This document shows, one piece after another, positions 10,066 to 18,985 of a stretch of DNA of 53,719 nucleotides. The notes below the pieces were generated by a model, which worked only from the letters and a program-made list of their open reading frames with translations, did no database searches and was not told the DNA's origin. Origin of the DNA: DASTBU01 sp035711845 (GTDB lineage: Bacteria > Acidobacteriota > Vicinamibacteria > Vicinamibacterales > 2-12-FULL-66-21); assembly GCA_035711845.1 (NCBI GenBank), contig DASTBU010000094.1, forward strand, positions 1 through 53,719, given 5' to 3'. The position numbers and the translations under genes are program-made. Every line of letters starts with the position of its first letter. Within the stretch, counting starts at the first letter, position 1.

Positions 10066-11886
10066 ATGCCGCACCGAGCCTGCCTGGTTGCACTCGCGCT
10101 GTTCGTGCCGGCGATCGCGTCGCCACCAGTCCTGCCGGCGCGCCAGAGTGCCGTGCCTCCGCCGGATCTGATGCTGGTCAACGGCCGCATCTACACGCTG
10201 GACCCCGCGCGACCCTGGGCGGAAGCGGTCGCAACTGCCGGCAGCCGGATCGTCGCCCTCGGCAGCACCGCGCAGATTCGCGGCACCGCGGTTGGCGCGA
10301 CGCGTGTCATCGATCTCCAGGGCGCCTTCGCACTGCCCGGGTTCAATGACTCCCACGTGCACGTCGACAGCACCGGCGCGCTGCTCGTCGGCGTGAACCT
10401 GCTCGACGTGCACGAGCCGAACGCGTTCAAGGAGCGGGTTCGCGAAGCCGCGGGTCGCCTGCCGAAGGGGAGCTGGATTACCCGCGGCGAGTGGGGCGCC
10501 TACGAACAATGGGCGGCCGGCTCGAGCGGCGCCGGCCGGGCAGGCCCCGCGTCGGGGCCGTTCACCCCGAGCCGCGACCTGATCGACCAGGTCAGCGCCG
10601 ACCATCCGGTCTTCGTCAACAGGTTCGATCGCAGCATGTACCTGGCGAACAGCCTCGCACTGAAGCTCGCCGGGATCACGGAGAGTACGCCAAGTCCGTC
10701 GGACGGGGAGATTGTCAAGGATGCCTCCGGACGCCCGACCGGTATCCTGACAGGCACGGCGGCCGCGATGGTGCGCCGCGTCATTCCACCGATTCCCTTC
10801 GAGCAGCGGCTCACACAGGTGCGGGCTGTCCTGACCGAGGCGCGTGAGGGCGGCGTCACCACCATCCAGGACCTCACATCGTCCGAGCAGTTGCGGGCTT
10901 ATCAGGAGCTGCAGCGCCGCGGCGAGCTGACCGTCCGGATCATGCTGCGTCCGGCGCTGGACAACGTCACGCACACCGCCGCTCTGGGGATCTCGCGCGG
11001 CTTCGGCGATGAGTGGCTGCGCTTCATCGGCTACAAGGCCTGGGTAGACGGAATCATGGGCAGCAGCGGCGCGATGTTCTTCGAGCCCTACGACCACGAT
11101 CCGGGCAACAAGGGGCTGCTGCGGGACATCATGCGTCCGGAAGGGCGTGAGGGAGCCGCCATGTCCATGACGGCGGGGCAGCACTACACGGATTTTCCGC
11201 CCGGTAACCTCGAGAAGCTGCTCGAAGAGGCGGTCGGATCCGGCATTCCGCCCCACGTGCACGCGATTGGCGACAAGGGCAATCGCATTCTGCTCGACGT
11301 GTACGAGAAGCTCCTGACCAGGTACGGCCTCGTCGATCGCGACCACCGCTGGCGGGTCATCCACGCGCAGGTCGTCCACCCGGACGACTTCGAGCGGTTC
11401 GGCCGGCTGAAGCTCGTCGCGGAGGTCAATCCGTACCATGTCTCCGACGACATGCGGTGGATGGAGGAGCGCATCGGCGCCGAGCGGTCGCGCGGCGCGT
11501 ACGCGTTCCGGAAACTCAAGGACTCGGGCGCCGTGCTGATTTTTGGCAGTGACAGCCCCGGCACCAACGCGGCCCGCTATTTTCTCAATCCTGTCTACGG
11601 GCTCTATGCGGCCATCTCACGCCAGACGCTCAAGGGTGAACCGGCAGCGGGATGGTTTCCGGAGCAGCGCCTGACGATCGAGGAGGCGATCGAGGCATAC
11701 ACGAAAGGACCTGCCTGGGCATCGTTCGAAGAGGACGTCAAGGGCGTGCTCGCGCCCGGCAAGTTCGCGGACATCGCCGTGTTCGACGCCAACCTGATTG
11801 ATGTCGGCCGGAGCGATCCCGCGCGGCTGTTGAAAGCGAGGGTCCTCTACACAATCGCCGGCGGAAAGGTCGTCCACGAACGCTGA
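10066..11886 (+). CDS. Secreted amidohydrolase (YtcJ-like)
   Basis: This is a metal-dependent amidohydrolase of the YtcJ/amidohydrolase-3 group, 606 residues, with a signal peptide (LVALALFVPAIASPPVLPA). The first beta domain reads DLMLVNGRIYTLDP and the metal-site entry is LPGFNDSHVHVD. Later come PHVHAIGDKGN and the aspartate segment IFGSDSPGT. The C-terminal composite domain carries LAPGKFADIAVFD. A GAGGAG site precedes the ATG. The natural substrate is unknown: family members act on N-substituted formamides or similar amides. It is divergent from glutamate dehydrogenase. Nothing around it indicates a pathway. Confidence 0.92.
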   Translation: MPHRACLVALALFVPAIASPPVLPARQSAVPPPDLMLVNGRIYTLDPARPWAEAVATAGSRIVALGSTAQIRGTAVGATRVIDLQGAFALPGFNDSHVHVDSTGALLVGVNLLDVHEPNAFKERVREAAGRLPKGSWITRGEWGAYEQWAAGSSGAGRAGPASGPFTPSRDLIDQVSADHPVFVNRFDRSMYLANSLALKLAGITESTPSPSDGEIVKDASGRPTGILTGTAAAMVRRVIPPIPFEQRLTQVRAVLTEAREGGVTTIQDLTSSEQLRAYQELQRRGELTVRIMLRPALDNVTHTAALGISRGFGDEWLRFIGYKAWVDGIMGSSGAMFFEPYDHDPGNKGLLRDIMRPEGREGAAMSMTAGQHYTDFPPGNLEKLLEEAVGSGIPPHVHAIGDKGNRILLDVYEKLLTRYGLVDRDHRWRVIHAQVVHPDDFERFGRLKLVAEVNPYHVSDDMRWMEERIGAERSRGAYAFRKLKDSGAVLIFGSDSPGTNAARYFLNPVYGLYAAISRQTLKGEPAAGWFPEQRLTIEEAIEAYTKGPAWASFEEDVKGVLAPGKFADIAVFDANLIDVGRSDPARLLKARVLYTIAGGKVVHER

Positions 11887-12089
11887 CGATTTCGTCGTCT
11901 GGCAGCAGCGGGATTTGTGCAGCACTTGTCCAATAGTGCGCCACTTCGAGACGCTCGCCGGCGGACTCCTACCGCACTGGGGTGGTAGCCGCAACATGTT
12001 GATATAGTGACGTTTAGCCACTTCATGTACCTGCCTGCGGCAGGGCTGGAACCCCACTTGCTCATCCATCGGCCGAGGTGGAGTGAGCC

Positions 12090-13046
12090 ATGCCGACATC
12101 AAGAAGGGTTATTGCCGCCCTGGTCATCCTGCTCGCGGGAGCGGCTGTTGACCTCGGAGCGGCCGATGCGAATAAAGGAAACCAGCAGCAGCACCGGCAG
12201 GTCCTGGTGCTGAGCGCGACGCTCGATCGTGCGCAGGAGCTGCTCGTGCTCGAAGGTCAGAACTTCGGGCCGGGCACGCCGACCGTGCTGTGCGGCACCC
12301 ACGAGATGACGGTCCTGAGCGCGACAGACACGCATCTGTTCGTCGCGTTTCCCGGGTCGATTCCCGACGGCACCTACCTCTTCACGGTCGTCCGCGGTCC
12401 GTCGCAGCTCGATAGAGACGTGTTCTATGTGACGGCGCAGTCGCCAACCGTCGTGGCCGGACCGGAGGGACCTGTTGGCCCCGCCGGACCTGCTGGCCCG
12501 ACGGGACCTGCTGGCCCAGCCGGGCCGGCCGGAGAAACGGGACCCGCTGGCCCCGCCGGACCCGCCGGGCCGGCGGGACCCGCCGGACCCGCCGGACCGA
12601 TGGGGCCCGCCGGGCCCGCCGGCGCCGTGGGTCCGGCCGGACCTGCCGGGCCTGTCGGAGCTCAGGGACCCCAAGGACCCCAAGGCCCCCAGGGGGCCCA
12701 GGGACTCATGGGTCCCGCGGGACCGATGGGACTGCCCGGGATAGCCGGAGCGAACGGCGTGAGTGGCTATGAGATCGCAGCCGGTGAAACCCAGGCAGCC
12801 AGCTACGGCGTCAGAGGTACCGTGCGGACATTTGAAGTCCCCTGCCCCTCCGGCAAGGTTCCAGTCTCCGGTGGCCACGAGCCCCTGAACGATTTTTCTC
12901 AGTGGGTCACCGTGATTACGTCGATGCCCGTGAACACTGCCACGTTTTCGGGCTGGCGTTTCCAGGTACAGAACGCCTTCTATCCCGGCGCTCTCACGGG
13001 CGTCCAGCTCAGACTCCACGTCGTCTGCGCAACGATGGGGCAGTAA
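12090..13046 (+). CDS. Secreted collagen-like protein with IPT/TIG-like N-domain
   Basis: The 318-residue protein starts with a signal peptide (RRVIAALVILLAGAAVDLGAA). Residues about 30-115 look like an IPT/TIG or immunoglobulin-like strand set (VLEGQNFGPGTPTVLCG and DGTYLFTVVRG). Residues about 128-222 are an almost uninterrupted run of Gly-X-Y triplets, mostly GPA, with GETGPA and GPQGPQGPQ inserts, which predicts a collagen-like triple helix. A C-terminal domain of about 95 residues with two cysteines follows (FEVPCPSG, HVVCATMGQ) and may trimerise the helix. It is likely a surface or secreted trimer. The repeat DNA is very GC-rich and should be prone to length variation. A ribosome binding site (GGTGGAG) lies before the ATG. 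Confidence 0.9.
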   Translation: MPTSRRVIAALVILLAGAAVDLGAADANKGNQQQHRQVLVLSATLDRAQELLVLEGQNFGPGTPTVLCGTHEMTVLSATDTHLFVAFPGSIPDGTYLFTVVRGPSQLDRDVFYVTAQSPTVVAGPEGPVGPAGPAGPTGPAGPAGPAGETGPAGPAGPAGPAGPAGPAGPMGPAGPAGAVGPAGPAGPVGAQGPQGPQGPQGAQGLMGPAGPMGLPGIAGANGVSGYEIAAGETQAASYGVRGTVRTFEVPCPSGKVPVSGGHEPLNDFSQWVTVITSMPVNTATFSGWRFQVQNAFYPGALTGVQLRLHVVCATMGQ

Positions 13047-13075
13047 CGCGCTCGGTTCCTCTGGTGTCCGTTGCT

Positions 13076-13116
13076 GCTCCGTGCGGTAGCCGGCCTGAAC
13101 GGCGGCCGCACGGAGC
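13076..13116 (+). terminator. Terminator-like hairpin after the collagen-like gene
   Basis: GCTCCGTGCGG (13076-13086) pairs perfectly with CCGCACGGAGC (13106-13116), an 11-bp stem with a 19-nt loop, starting 30 bp after the stop codon. It is followed by TTCGTGTGT, so the U-tract is weak. Confidence 0.5.
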
Positions 13117-13136
13117 TTCGTGTGTACGGCCAACCT

Positions 13137-13168
13137 GGACGATTCGTCCGTAACCTACGGGCTATAAT
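13137..13168 (+). promoter_or_regulatory. Promoter with palindrome for methylmalonyl-CoA mutase, probably leaderless
   Basis: A perfect -10 box TATAAT sits at 13163-13168, only 9 nt before the ATG at 13178. Transcription would start within about 3 nt of the start codon, so the mRNA is probably leaderless, and indeed no Shine-Dalgarno is visible. A palindrome, GGACGA-T-TCGTCC (13137-13149), covers the place of the -35 box and could be an operator. No standard -35 is seen. Confidence 0.5.
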
Positions 13169-13177
13169 GTCTTTCGT

Positions 13178-14845
13178 ATGAAGACCGTCCCGACCGGCAC
13201 CGACAAGCAGCGCTGGGAGAAGGAAGTCCTCGAGCCCACGCTCAAAAAGGCTCCCGAGCGAGACATCCCGTTCACGACGATTTCGGGCAGGGCGATCGAC
13301 CGTCTCTACACCGCCGACGATCTGCAGGATTTCGATTACGGCCGGGACCTCAACAACCCCGGCGAGTTTCCCTACACGCGCGGGATTCACCCGACCGGCT
13401 ACCGGGGCCGGATGTGGACGATGCGGCAGTTCGCCGGGTTTGGAACGCCTGAGGAAACGAACGAGCGGTACAAGACGCTGCTCGAGGCGGGCGGGACGGG
13501 CCTCAGCGTGGCCTTCGATCTCCCCACGTTGATGGGACGCGATCCCGATCACGAGCTTTCGCTCGGCGAGGTCGGCAAATGCGGCGTGAGCATCGTGTCG
13601 CTCGCCGACATGGAGCGGTTGTTCGACGGGATCTCCCTCGCGGGCATCACGACGTCGATGACGATCAACTCGCCCGCGTCCATGATCTTCGCGATGTATC
13701 TCGTGGTGGCCGAAAAGCAGGGCGCCGACTGGAAGAAGCTCTCGGGTACGATCCAGAACGACATCCTGAAGGAGTTCATCGCGCAGAAGGAGTACATCTA
13801 TCCCCCCCGCGAGTCGATGCGTCTCATCACCGATGTGTTCGCTTTCTGCTCGAAGGAAGTCCCGCGGTGGAACACGGTCTCGGTGAGCGGGTATCACATT
13901 CGCGAGGCCGGTTCGACCTCGCTCCAGGAGCTCGCCTTCACGCTTCGCGATGGCATCGAGTACGTCCAGTACGGGATCGATGCCGGGCTCGACGTTGACG
14001 ACTTCGCGCCGCGCATCTCGTTCTTCTTCAATTCGCACAGCGACTTTTTCGAGGAGATCGCGAAGTTCCGTGCCGCTCGGCGGCTGTGGGCCGAGGTGAT
14101 GCGGGAGCGGTTCGGCGCCAAGCACGAGCGTTCGTGGAAGCTCCGCTTCCACACCCAGACGGCAGGCGTTTCGCTGACCGCCCAGCAGCCCTACAACAAC
14201 GTCGTCCGGACGGCGCTCCAGGCGCTGGCGGCCGTGCTGGGGGGCACCCAGTCGCTCCACACGAACTCGCTGGACGAAGCGCTGGCGCTTCCGACGGCCG
14301 AAGCTGCAACGCTGGCGCTGCGCACCCAGCAGGTCATCGCTCACGAGAGCGGTGTGACCAACGTGGTCGACCCGCTCGGAGGTTCGTACTTCGTGGAACG
14401 GCTGACGCTGGACATGGAGCGGGGTGCGCGAGAGTATTTCGAGACGATCGACCGCCTGGGTGGGATGGTCGAAGCGATCGAGGAGGGATACCCGCAGAGG
14501 GAAATCGCGGAGGCCTCGTACCGCTTCCAGCAGGCGGTCGAGGTTCGAGACAAGATCATCGTTGGCGTGAACGATTTCGTGCAGGAGGACGAGCCGCCCG
14601 TGCCGATCCTCTATATCGACGAGTCCACCGCCGACACGCAGCTGGCCAGGTTGGAAGAGCTGCGCAAGACGCGCGACAACGACGCGGTCCGCCAGTCGCT
14701 CGATCGGTTGCGCACGGCGGCACGCGGAAGAACGAATACGATGTATCCGCTGCTCGACTGCGTGCGCGCGTACGCGACGGTCGGCGAGATGTGCGACGCG
14801 CTCAGGGACGTGTGGGGGGAATACGAAGAGGTGCCGTCGATCTGA
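13178..14845 (+). CDS. Methylmalonyl-CoA mutase, large (catalytic) subunit
   Basis: It provides the substrate-binding TIM barrel of the B12-dependent isomerase that converts methylmalonyl-CoA and succinyl-CoA into each other, with B12 supplied by the next gene. The 555 residues cover the catalytic domain only. Visible are YTRGIHPTGYRGRMWTMRQFAG, of which the core TGYRGRMWTMRQ is diagnostic, then GLSVAFDLPTLMGRDPDH, KLSGTIQNDILKEF, VSGYHIREAG and RFHTQTAGVSLTAQQP. Splitting into separate catalytic and cobalamin proteins is typical of archaea and several bacterial phyla. The stop overlaps the start of the small subunit (TGATG). It probably links propionyl-CoA breakdown to the TCA cycle. Confidence 0.96.
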   Translation: MKTVPTGTDKQRWEKEVLEPTLKKAPERDIPFTTISGRAIDRLYTADDLQDFDYGRDLNNPGEFPYTRGIHPTGYRGRMWTMRQFAGFGTPEETNERYKTLLEAGGTGLSVAFDLPTLMGRDPDHELSLGEVGKCGVSIVSLADMERLFDGISLAGITTSMTINSPASMIFAMYLVVAEKQGADWKKLSGTIQNDILKEFIAQKEYIYPPRESMRLITDVFAFCSKEVPRWNTVSVSGYHIREAGSTSLQELAFTLRDGIEYVQYGIDAGLDVDDFAPRISFFFNSHSDFFEEIAKFRAARRLWAEVMRERFGAKHERSWKLRFHTQTAGVSLTAQQPYNNVVRTALQALAAVLGGTQSLHTNSLDEALALPTAEAATLALRTQQVIAHESGVTNVVDPLGGSYFVERLTLDMERGAREYFETIDRLGGMVEAIEEGYPQREIAEASYRFQQAVEVRDKIIVGVNDFVQEDEPPVPILYIDESTADTQLARLEELRKTRDNDAVRQSLDRLRTAARGRTNTMYPLLDCVRAYATVGEMCDALRDVWGEYEEVPSI

Positions 14846-15252
14846 TGCGCAAAATCCGAGTCGTCATCGCAAAGCCCGGCCTCGACGGACACGATCGCGG
14901 CGCCAAAGTCATAGCGCGCGCGCTGCGCGACGCGGGCATGGAGGTGATCTATACGGGCTTGCGCCAGACGCCCGAGCAGATCGTCTCGGCCGCGCTCCAG
15001 GAAGATGCCGATGCCATCGGCTTGTCGATCTTGTCTGGCGCGCACATGCACATCTGCCCCAGGGTCATGGAGCTGCTCGAGGCCAAGGGCCTCGAGGATG
15101 TGCTCGTGGTGGTGGGCGGCATCATTCCCGATGTGGACATCCCGAAGCTGCGGGATGCCGGCATCAAAGGCGTATTTCTGCCCGGAACGCCGATGCAGGA
15201 AATCGTCACCTTCATCAACCAGAACGTCCGGCCGCGTGTGGAGCAGGTGTAA
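14845..15252 (+). CDS. Methylmalonyl-CoA mutase, cobalamin-binding subunit
   Basis: This is the separate B12-binding partner of the preceding subunit, 135 residues. The DGHDRG motif at about residues 15-20 contains the histidine that ligates cobalt from below (DxHxxG). The SxL segment GLSILSGAHM and the closing GG segment VVVGGIIPD complete the cobalamin fold. The start codon overlaps the previous stop by one base, so equal-ratio expression by coupling is expected. The length is normal for this class of small subunit. Confidence 0.96.
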   Translation: MRKIRVVIAKPGLDGHDRGAKVIARALRDAGMEVIYTGLRQTPEQIVSAALQEDADAIGLSILSGAHMHICPRVMELLEAKGLEDVLVVVGGIIPDVDIPKLRDAGIKGVFLPGTPMQEIVTFINQNVRPRVEQV

Positions 15253-15254
15253 TC

Positions 15255-16235
15255 GTGAGGCCGAAGCTGCTGCTTGCCGACGACAGCGTGACCATCCAGC
15301 GGGTGATTGAGCTCACCTTTGCCGACGAGAACGTGGAAGTGGTCGCAGTCGGCGACGGGAAGGAGGCAATCGACAAGCTCGAGTCGGATCCTCCTGACAT
15401 CGTGCTGGCCGACATTGGCATGCCCGAACGGAACGGCTACGAGGTTGCCGAGTTCATCAAAGGCAACCCGCGGTTCACGCACATTCCCGTCCTGCTGCTG
15501 ACCGGTGCGTTCGAGCCCGTGGACGACGCGCGTGCGCGTTCGATTGGATGTGACGGAGTATTGGTGAAGCCGTTCGAGCCACAAATGGTGATCAGCCGCG
15601 TCCGCGAGCTGCTGGCGGCCCCGCATGCCAAGGTCGCCGGCGCGAGCACGACGAAAGCGGTGGCGTCGTCGTCGGGGCCCGTGGAGGTCAAAGGGGGCGC
15701 TGCCCCGCCCACGCCCGGTGCGCCCGCCACCGCAGCGTCGCCTGAAACGCTCGGGGACTACTTCGATCGGTTAGACGCGGCGCTCGCCAACCTGGGTACC
15801 GCGTCGTCCCCGCCTCCCATCGTCGAGGCGCCGGTGAGGACCCAGGGATCCGGGTCGTCCGCCGAGGTCCGGACGGCTGCTGACGCGCATTCCGGAGGCG
15901 CGTTCCACGGCGGAGCGTCGCCCCCGCCCCTGTCGGGCCCCGCGATGGTCCAGTCGGCGCGCCCGGCCGCGACTGCACCTGCGAGCAAGACCGACGTCCC
16001 CTTGGGCCCCGTCCCCACGCTCCACGCGGCCTTCACCGCGCTGCTGGCCGCCGAGCGCGGCGAGCCGGTCACAGCGACCCTCCCCGTGCCCGAACCGCTG
16101 TCGGACGAGACGATCGAGGAGATCGTCAAGCGCGTGGTGGCGAGGATGGGCGACGAGAAAATGCGCGCGCTCGTGCTCGATGCCGCCGAACGCCTCGTGC
16201 GCGAAGAAATCGACAGGATCAAGGGGCACGGTTGA
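15255..16235 (+). CDS. Response regulator with long Pro/Ala-rich linker and C-terminal helix
   Basis: Residues 1-120 are a receiver domain: acidic pair D9-D10, phospho-acceptor D53 in VLADIGMPE, threonine in LLLTGA and lysine in GVLVKPFEP. About 130 residues of low-complexity Pro/Ala/Ser sequence follow, then a conserved-looking helical end (DETIEEIVKRVVARM and AERLVREEIDRIK). There is no DNA-binding or enzyme domain, so output is likely through protein contact, as in some regulators of motility or polarity (inference). It begins with GTG two bases after the mutase small subunit, so it is probably cotranscribed with it. No histidine kinase is nearby. Confidence 0.88.
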   Translation: MRPKLLLADDSVTIQRVIELTFADENVEVVAVGDGKEAIDKLESDPPDIVLADIGMPERNGYEVAEFIKGNPRFTHIPVLLLTGAFEPVDDARARSIGCDGVLVKPFEPQMVISRVRELLAAPHAKVAGASTTKAVASSSGPVEVKGGAAPPTPGAPATAASPETLGDYFDRLDAALANLGTASSPPPIVEAPVRTQGSGSSAEVRTAADAHSGGAFHGGASPPPLSGPAMVQSARPAATAPASKTDVPLGPVPTLHAAFTALLAAERGEPVTATLPVPEPLSDETIEEIVKRVVARMGDEKMRALVLDAAERLVREEIDRIKGHG

Positions 16236-16376
16236 ATGCTGAATGTTGAATGCTGAGTGCTGAATAGAAATGGGGAATGGGGAATGGCCCGACTCAGCAC
16301 TCGTCATTCAACATTCAACAACATTCAACATTGAACATTCAGCATTCAGCATTCAGCATTCAGCATTCAGCACTGC
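16231..16376. repeat. Heptanucleotide arrays in inverted arms (GCTGAAT / ATTCAGC)
   Basis: The left arm (16231-16266) repeats GCTGAAT-like words. The centre (16269-16287) repeats GGGGAAT twice, also in 7-bp steps. The right arm (16290-16376) repeats CATTCAA and CATTCAG, ending with five consecutive CAGCATT-type units. The arms can pair. The valS frame is open through the right arm, but the real start is the ATG just after it at 16385. No Shine-Dalgarno lies between array and start. Confidence 0.9.
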
Positions 16377-16384
16377 CTGAAGTC

Positions 16385-18985
16385 ATGCCCGACGTTTTCG
16401 ATCTCACCCACCCGATACGTGTGCCCGACAAGCCTGCGCTCGAGGGGCTCGAGGAGAAGTGGAATGCCCGCTGGAACGAGGAGGGCCTCTATCGGTTCGA
16501 TCGTACGCGGCCGCGGCAGGAGGTCTATTCCATCGACACGCCCCCGCCCACGGTAAGCGGCTCCCTGCACGTCGGGCACGTATTCTCCTACACGCACACC
16601 GACGTGGTGGCCCGGTTCCACCGGATGCGAGGCAAGGCAGTCTTCTATCCCATGGGGTGGGACGATAACGGTCTTCCCACCGAGCGCCGCGTCCAGAACT
16701 ACTTCGGTGTCCGCTGCGACCCGTCGCTTCCGTACGACCCGTCGTTCGCCCCGCCGGACAAGCCGGGCAAACAGGCGATTTCGGTGTCGCGGCCCAACTT
16801 CATCGAGCTCTGCGCGAGGCTGACCGCGGAAGACGAGAAAGCGTTCGAGCAGCTCTGGCGCCACCTGGGGCTGTCGGTGGACTGGGAGGCGACGTACGCG
16901 ACGATCGGTCGTCGCGCGCAGCGGATTTCACAGCTGTCGTTCCTGAGGCTGGTCGAGCGGGGCCTGGCGTACCAGCTCGAGGCCCCGACGCTCTGGGACG
17001 TGGATTTCCGGACGGCCGTCGCGCAGGCGGAGCTCGAGGATCGCGAGCAGCCGGGTGCATATCACAGAATACGTTTCGGGAGACCGGGTGGCGGTTTCAT
17101 CGAGATCGACACGACGCGACCCGAACTGATTCCCGCGTGCGTGGCCGTGGTGGCACATCCCGACGACGAGCGTTACACGCCGCTGTTCGGGTCCGAGGTC
17201 GTGACCCCACTCTTTGGCGTGCGTGTGCCGGTGAAGGCCCACACGCTCGCCGATCCCGAAAAGGGATCCGGGATGGCGATGATCTGCACCTTCGGTGACG
17301 TGACCGACGTGGTGTGGTGGCGCGAGATGGGCCTTCCGGTGCGCGCGGTGATTCAGCCGAACGGCGCATTCCGTCCGGTGACCTGGGGCGACGCGGGATG
17401 GGAGACGAGCGACGCCGGGCGCGCACAGCAACACTACGATCAGCTCGCAGGCCTGTCGGCCGTCAAGGCGCGCGCACGAGTCGTGGAACTGCTGCGCGAG
17501 AGCGGCGATCTGATTGGCGACCCCCGTCCGATCACGCACGCCGTGAAATTCTACGAGAAGGGCGATCGCCCGCTCGAGATCGTCACGAGCCGCCAGTGGT
17601 TCATCAAGACGATGGAGTACCGTGAGGCGCTGCTCGCGCGGGGCCGCGAGCTGAAGTGGCACCCGCCGTACATGCAGGCGCGCCTCGAGAACTGGATCAA
17701 CGGCCTCGTCGGGGACTGGTGTGTGAGCCGGCAGCGGTTCTTTGGTGTGCCGTTCCCGCTCTGGTACAAGGTCGGCGACGGCGGCACGATCGACCACGAG
17801 GCCCGGCTCGTCCCCGACGAGTCGCGCCTTCCGATCGATCCGTCGACGGACGTGCCGGACGGCTACGACGCGGCCGAGCGCAATCGGCCCGGCGGATTCA
17901 GCGGCGATCCCGACATCATGGACACATGGGCGACCTCGTCGTTGTCCCCTCAGATTGCGGCCCGATGGGAAGAGGATGACGACCTCTTCGGCCGCGTGTT
18001 TCCGATGGACCTGCGGCCGCAGGCGCACGACATCATCCGGACGTGGCTCTTCTCGACGCTGCTGCGGTCCGAGTTCGAGCACCGCAGTCTGCCGTGGAAG
18101 AACGCGGCGATCTCGGGGTTCGTTCTCGATCCCGACCGCAAGAAGATGTCGAAGTCGAAGGGCAATGTGGTGACCCCTCTCGCGCTGTTGCAGGAGCACG
18201 GTTCCGACGGAGTGCGGTACTGGGCCGCGAGCGGGCGTCCCGGAACGGACACCGCCTTCGACACCGGTCAGATGCGCGTCGGGCGCCGCCTGGCGATCAA
18301 GCTGCTGAACGCGTCGAAGTTCGTGCTGTCGAGGCCCGATCCTCACGGTCCCGCGACGGCGCTCGTGGACCGCGGTCTGTTGACCTCGCTGGCGCAACTC
18401 GTCGCCGAATCGACGGACGATTTCGAGGGGTACAACTACACGCGCGTGCTCGAGCGATCCGAGACCTTCTTCTGGAGCTTCTGCGACGACTATCTGGAGC
18501 TCGTGAAGGGCCGGCGGTATGGAGACCAGGGGCCGGAGCTGGCAGCGTCCGCCAATGGAGCGCTGCTGACGGCGCTCTCGGCGATGCTCCGGCTGCTCGC
18601 GCCATTTCTGCCGTTTGCAACCGAGGAGGTCTGGTCCTGGTGGAGGCCGGGTTCGGTGCACACCTCGCGCTGGCCGACGCCCGGCGAGATCCTGGCGGTG
18701 TGTGAGCCGGTGGCCGAAGATCCACGCGCGGTTCAGGCGCTGCAGTTCGCCGGTCAAGTGCTCGGCGCCATCCGGAAGAGAAAATCCGAGGAACAGCGGG
18801 CGCTCAAGACGCCGGTTGCCCGTACCGTCATCCATGCCCCTCGCGCATCGCTCGAACTGCTGCCGGAGGTCGAGCGGGACTTGCGCGCATCCGGGTTGAT
18901 TCAGCAGATCGAGACCGTGCCGTCGGAGCTGCTGCAGGTGGAAGTGGAGCTCGCCCTGGCGGAAACGGGTGAGCGCCACGGATGA
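16385..18985 (+). CDS. valS: Valyl-tRNA synthetase, archaeal-like form
   Basis: Class I synthetase charging tRNA-Val, 866 residues. HVGH (the HIGH motif) lies at about residues 62-65 and KMSKS at 587-591. The segment after the first motif reads WDDNGLPTERR (about 92-102). This replaces the DHAGIAT segment of the common bacterial ValRS and is the form known from archaea, rickettsias and a second actinobacterial group. The editing domain shows IDTTRPELIPACVAV. The protein lacks the extra ~80-residue coiled-coil end of the E. coli enzyme. Upstream in-frame codons lie in repeats and are not likely translated. The stop overlaps nadC by 4 nt. Confidence 0.95.
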   Translation: MPDVFDLTHPIRVPDKPALEGLEEKWNARWNEEGLYRFDRTRPRQEVYSIDTPPPTVSGSLHVGHVFSYTHTDVVARFHRMRGKAVFYPMGWDDNGLPTERRVQNYFGVRCDPSLPYDPSFAPPDKPGKQAISVSRPNFIELCARLTAEDEKAFEQLWRHLGLSVDWEATYATIGRRAQRISQLSFLRLVERGLAYQLEAPTLWDVDFRTAVAQAELEDREQPGAYHRIRFGRPGGGFIEIDTTRPELIPACVAVVAHPDDERYTPLFGSEVVTPLFGVRVPVKAHTLADPEKGSGMAMICTFGDVTDVVWWREMGLPVRAVIQPNGAFRPVTWGDAGWETSDAGRAQQHYDQLAGLSAVKARARVVELLRESGDLIGDPRPITHAVKFYEKGDRPLEIVTSRQWFIKTMEYREALLARGRELKWHPPYMQARLENWINGLVGDWCVSRQRFFGVPFPLWYKVGDGGTIDHEARLVPDESRLPIDPSTDVPDGYDAAERNRPGGFSGDPDIMDTWATSSLSPQIAARWEEDDDLFGRVFPMDLRPQAHDIIRTWLFSTLLRSEFEHRSLPWKNAAISGFVLDPDRKKMSKSKGNVVTPLALLQEHGSDGVRYWAASGRPGTDTAFDTGQMRVGRRLAIKLLNASKFVLSRPDPHGPATALVDRGLLTSLAQLVAESTDDFEGYNYTRVLERSETFFWSFCDDYLELVKGRRYGDQGPELAASANGALLTALSAMLRLLAPFLPFATEEVWSWWRPGSVHTSRWPTPGEILAVCEPVAEDPRAVQALQFAGQVLGAIRKRKSEEQRALKTPVARTVIHAPRASLELLPEVERDLRASGLIQQIETVPSELLQVEVELALAETGERHG

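Noticed and set aside
8611..11439. Open frame of 942 codons on the minus strand
   Set aside because: Only the part to 9861 is glutamate dehydrogenase; the rest is antisense to the amidohydrolase with no recognisable protein.
16231..16376. Heptamer arrays considered as a CRISPR
   Set aside because: Units are 7 bp without spacers and there are no cas genes; a CRISPR repeat would be 20-40 bp with unique spacers.
16277..16384. Upstream start for valS
   Set aside because: The extra residues (repeats of FNIQHS-like) are translation of the heptamer array and not part of the conserved N-terminus.
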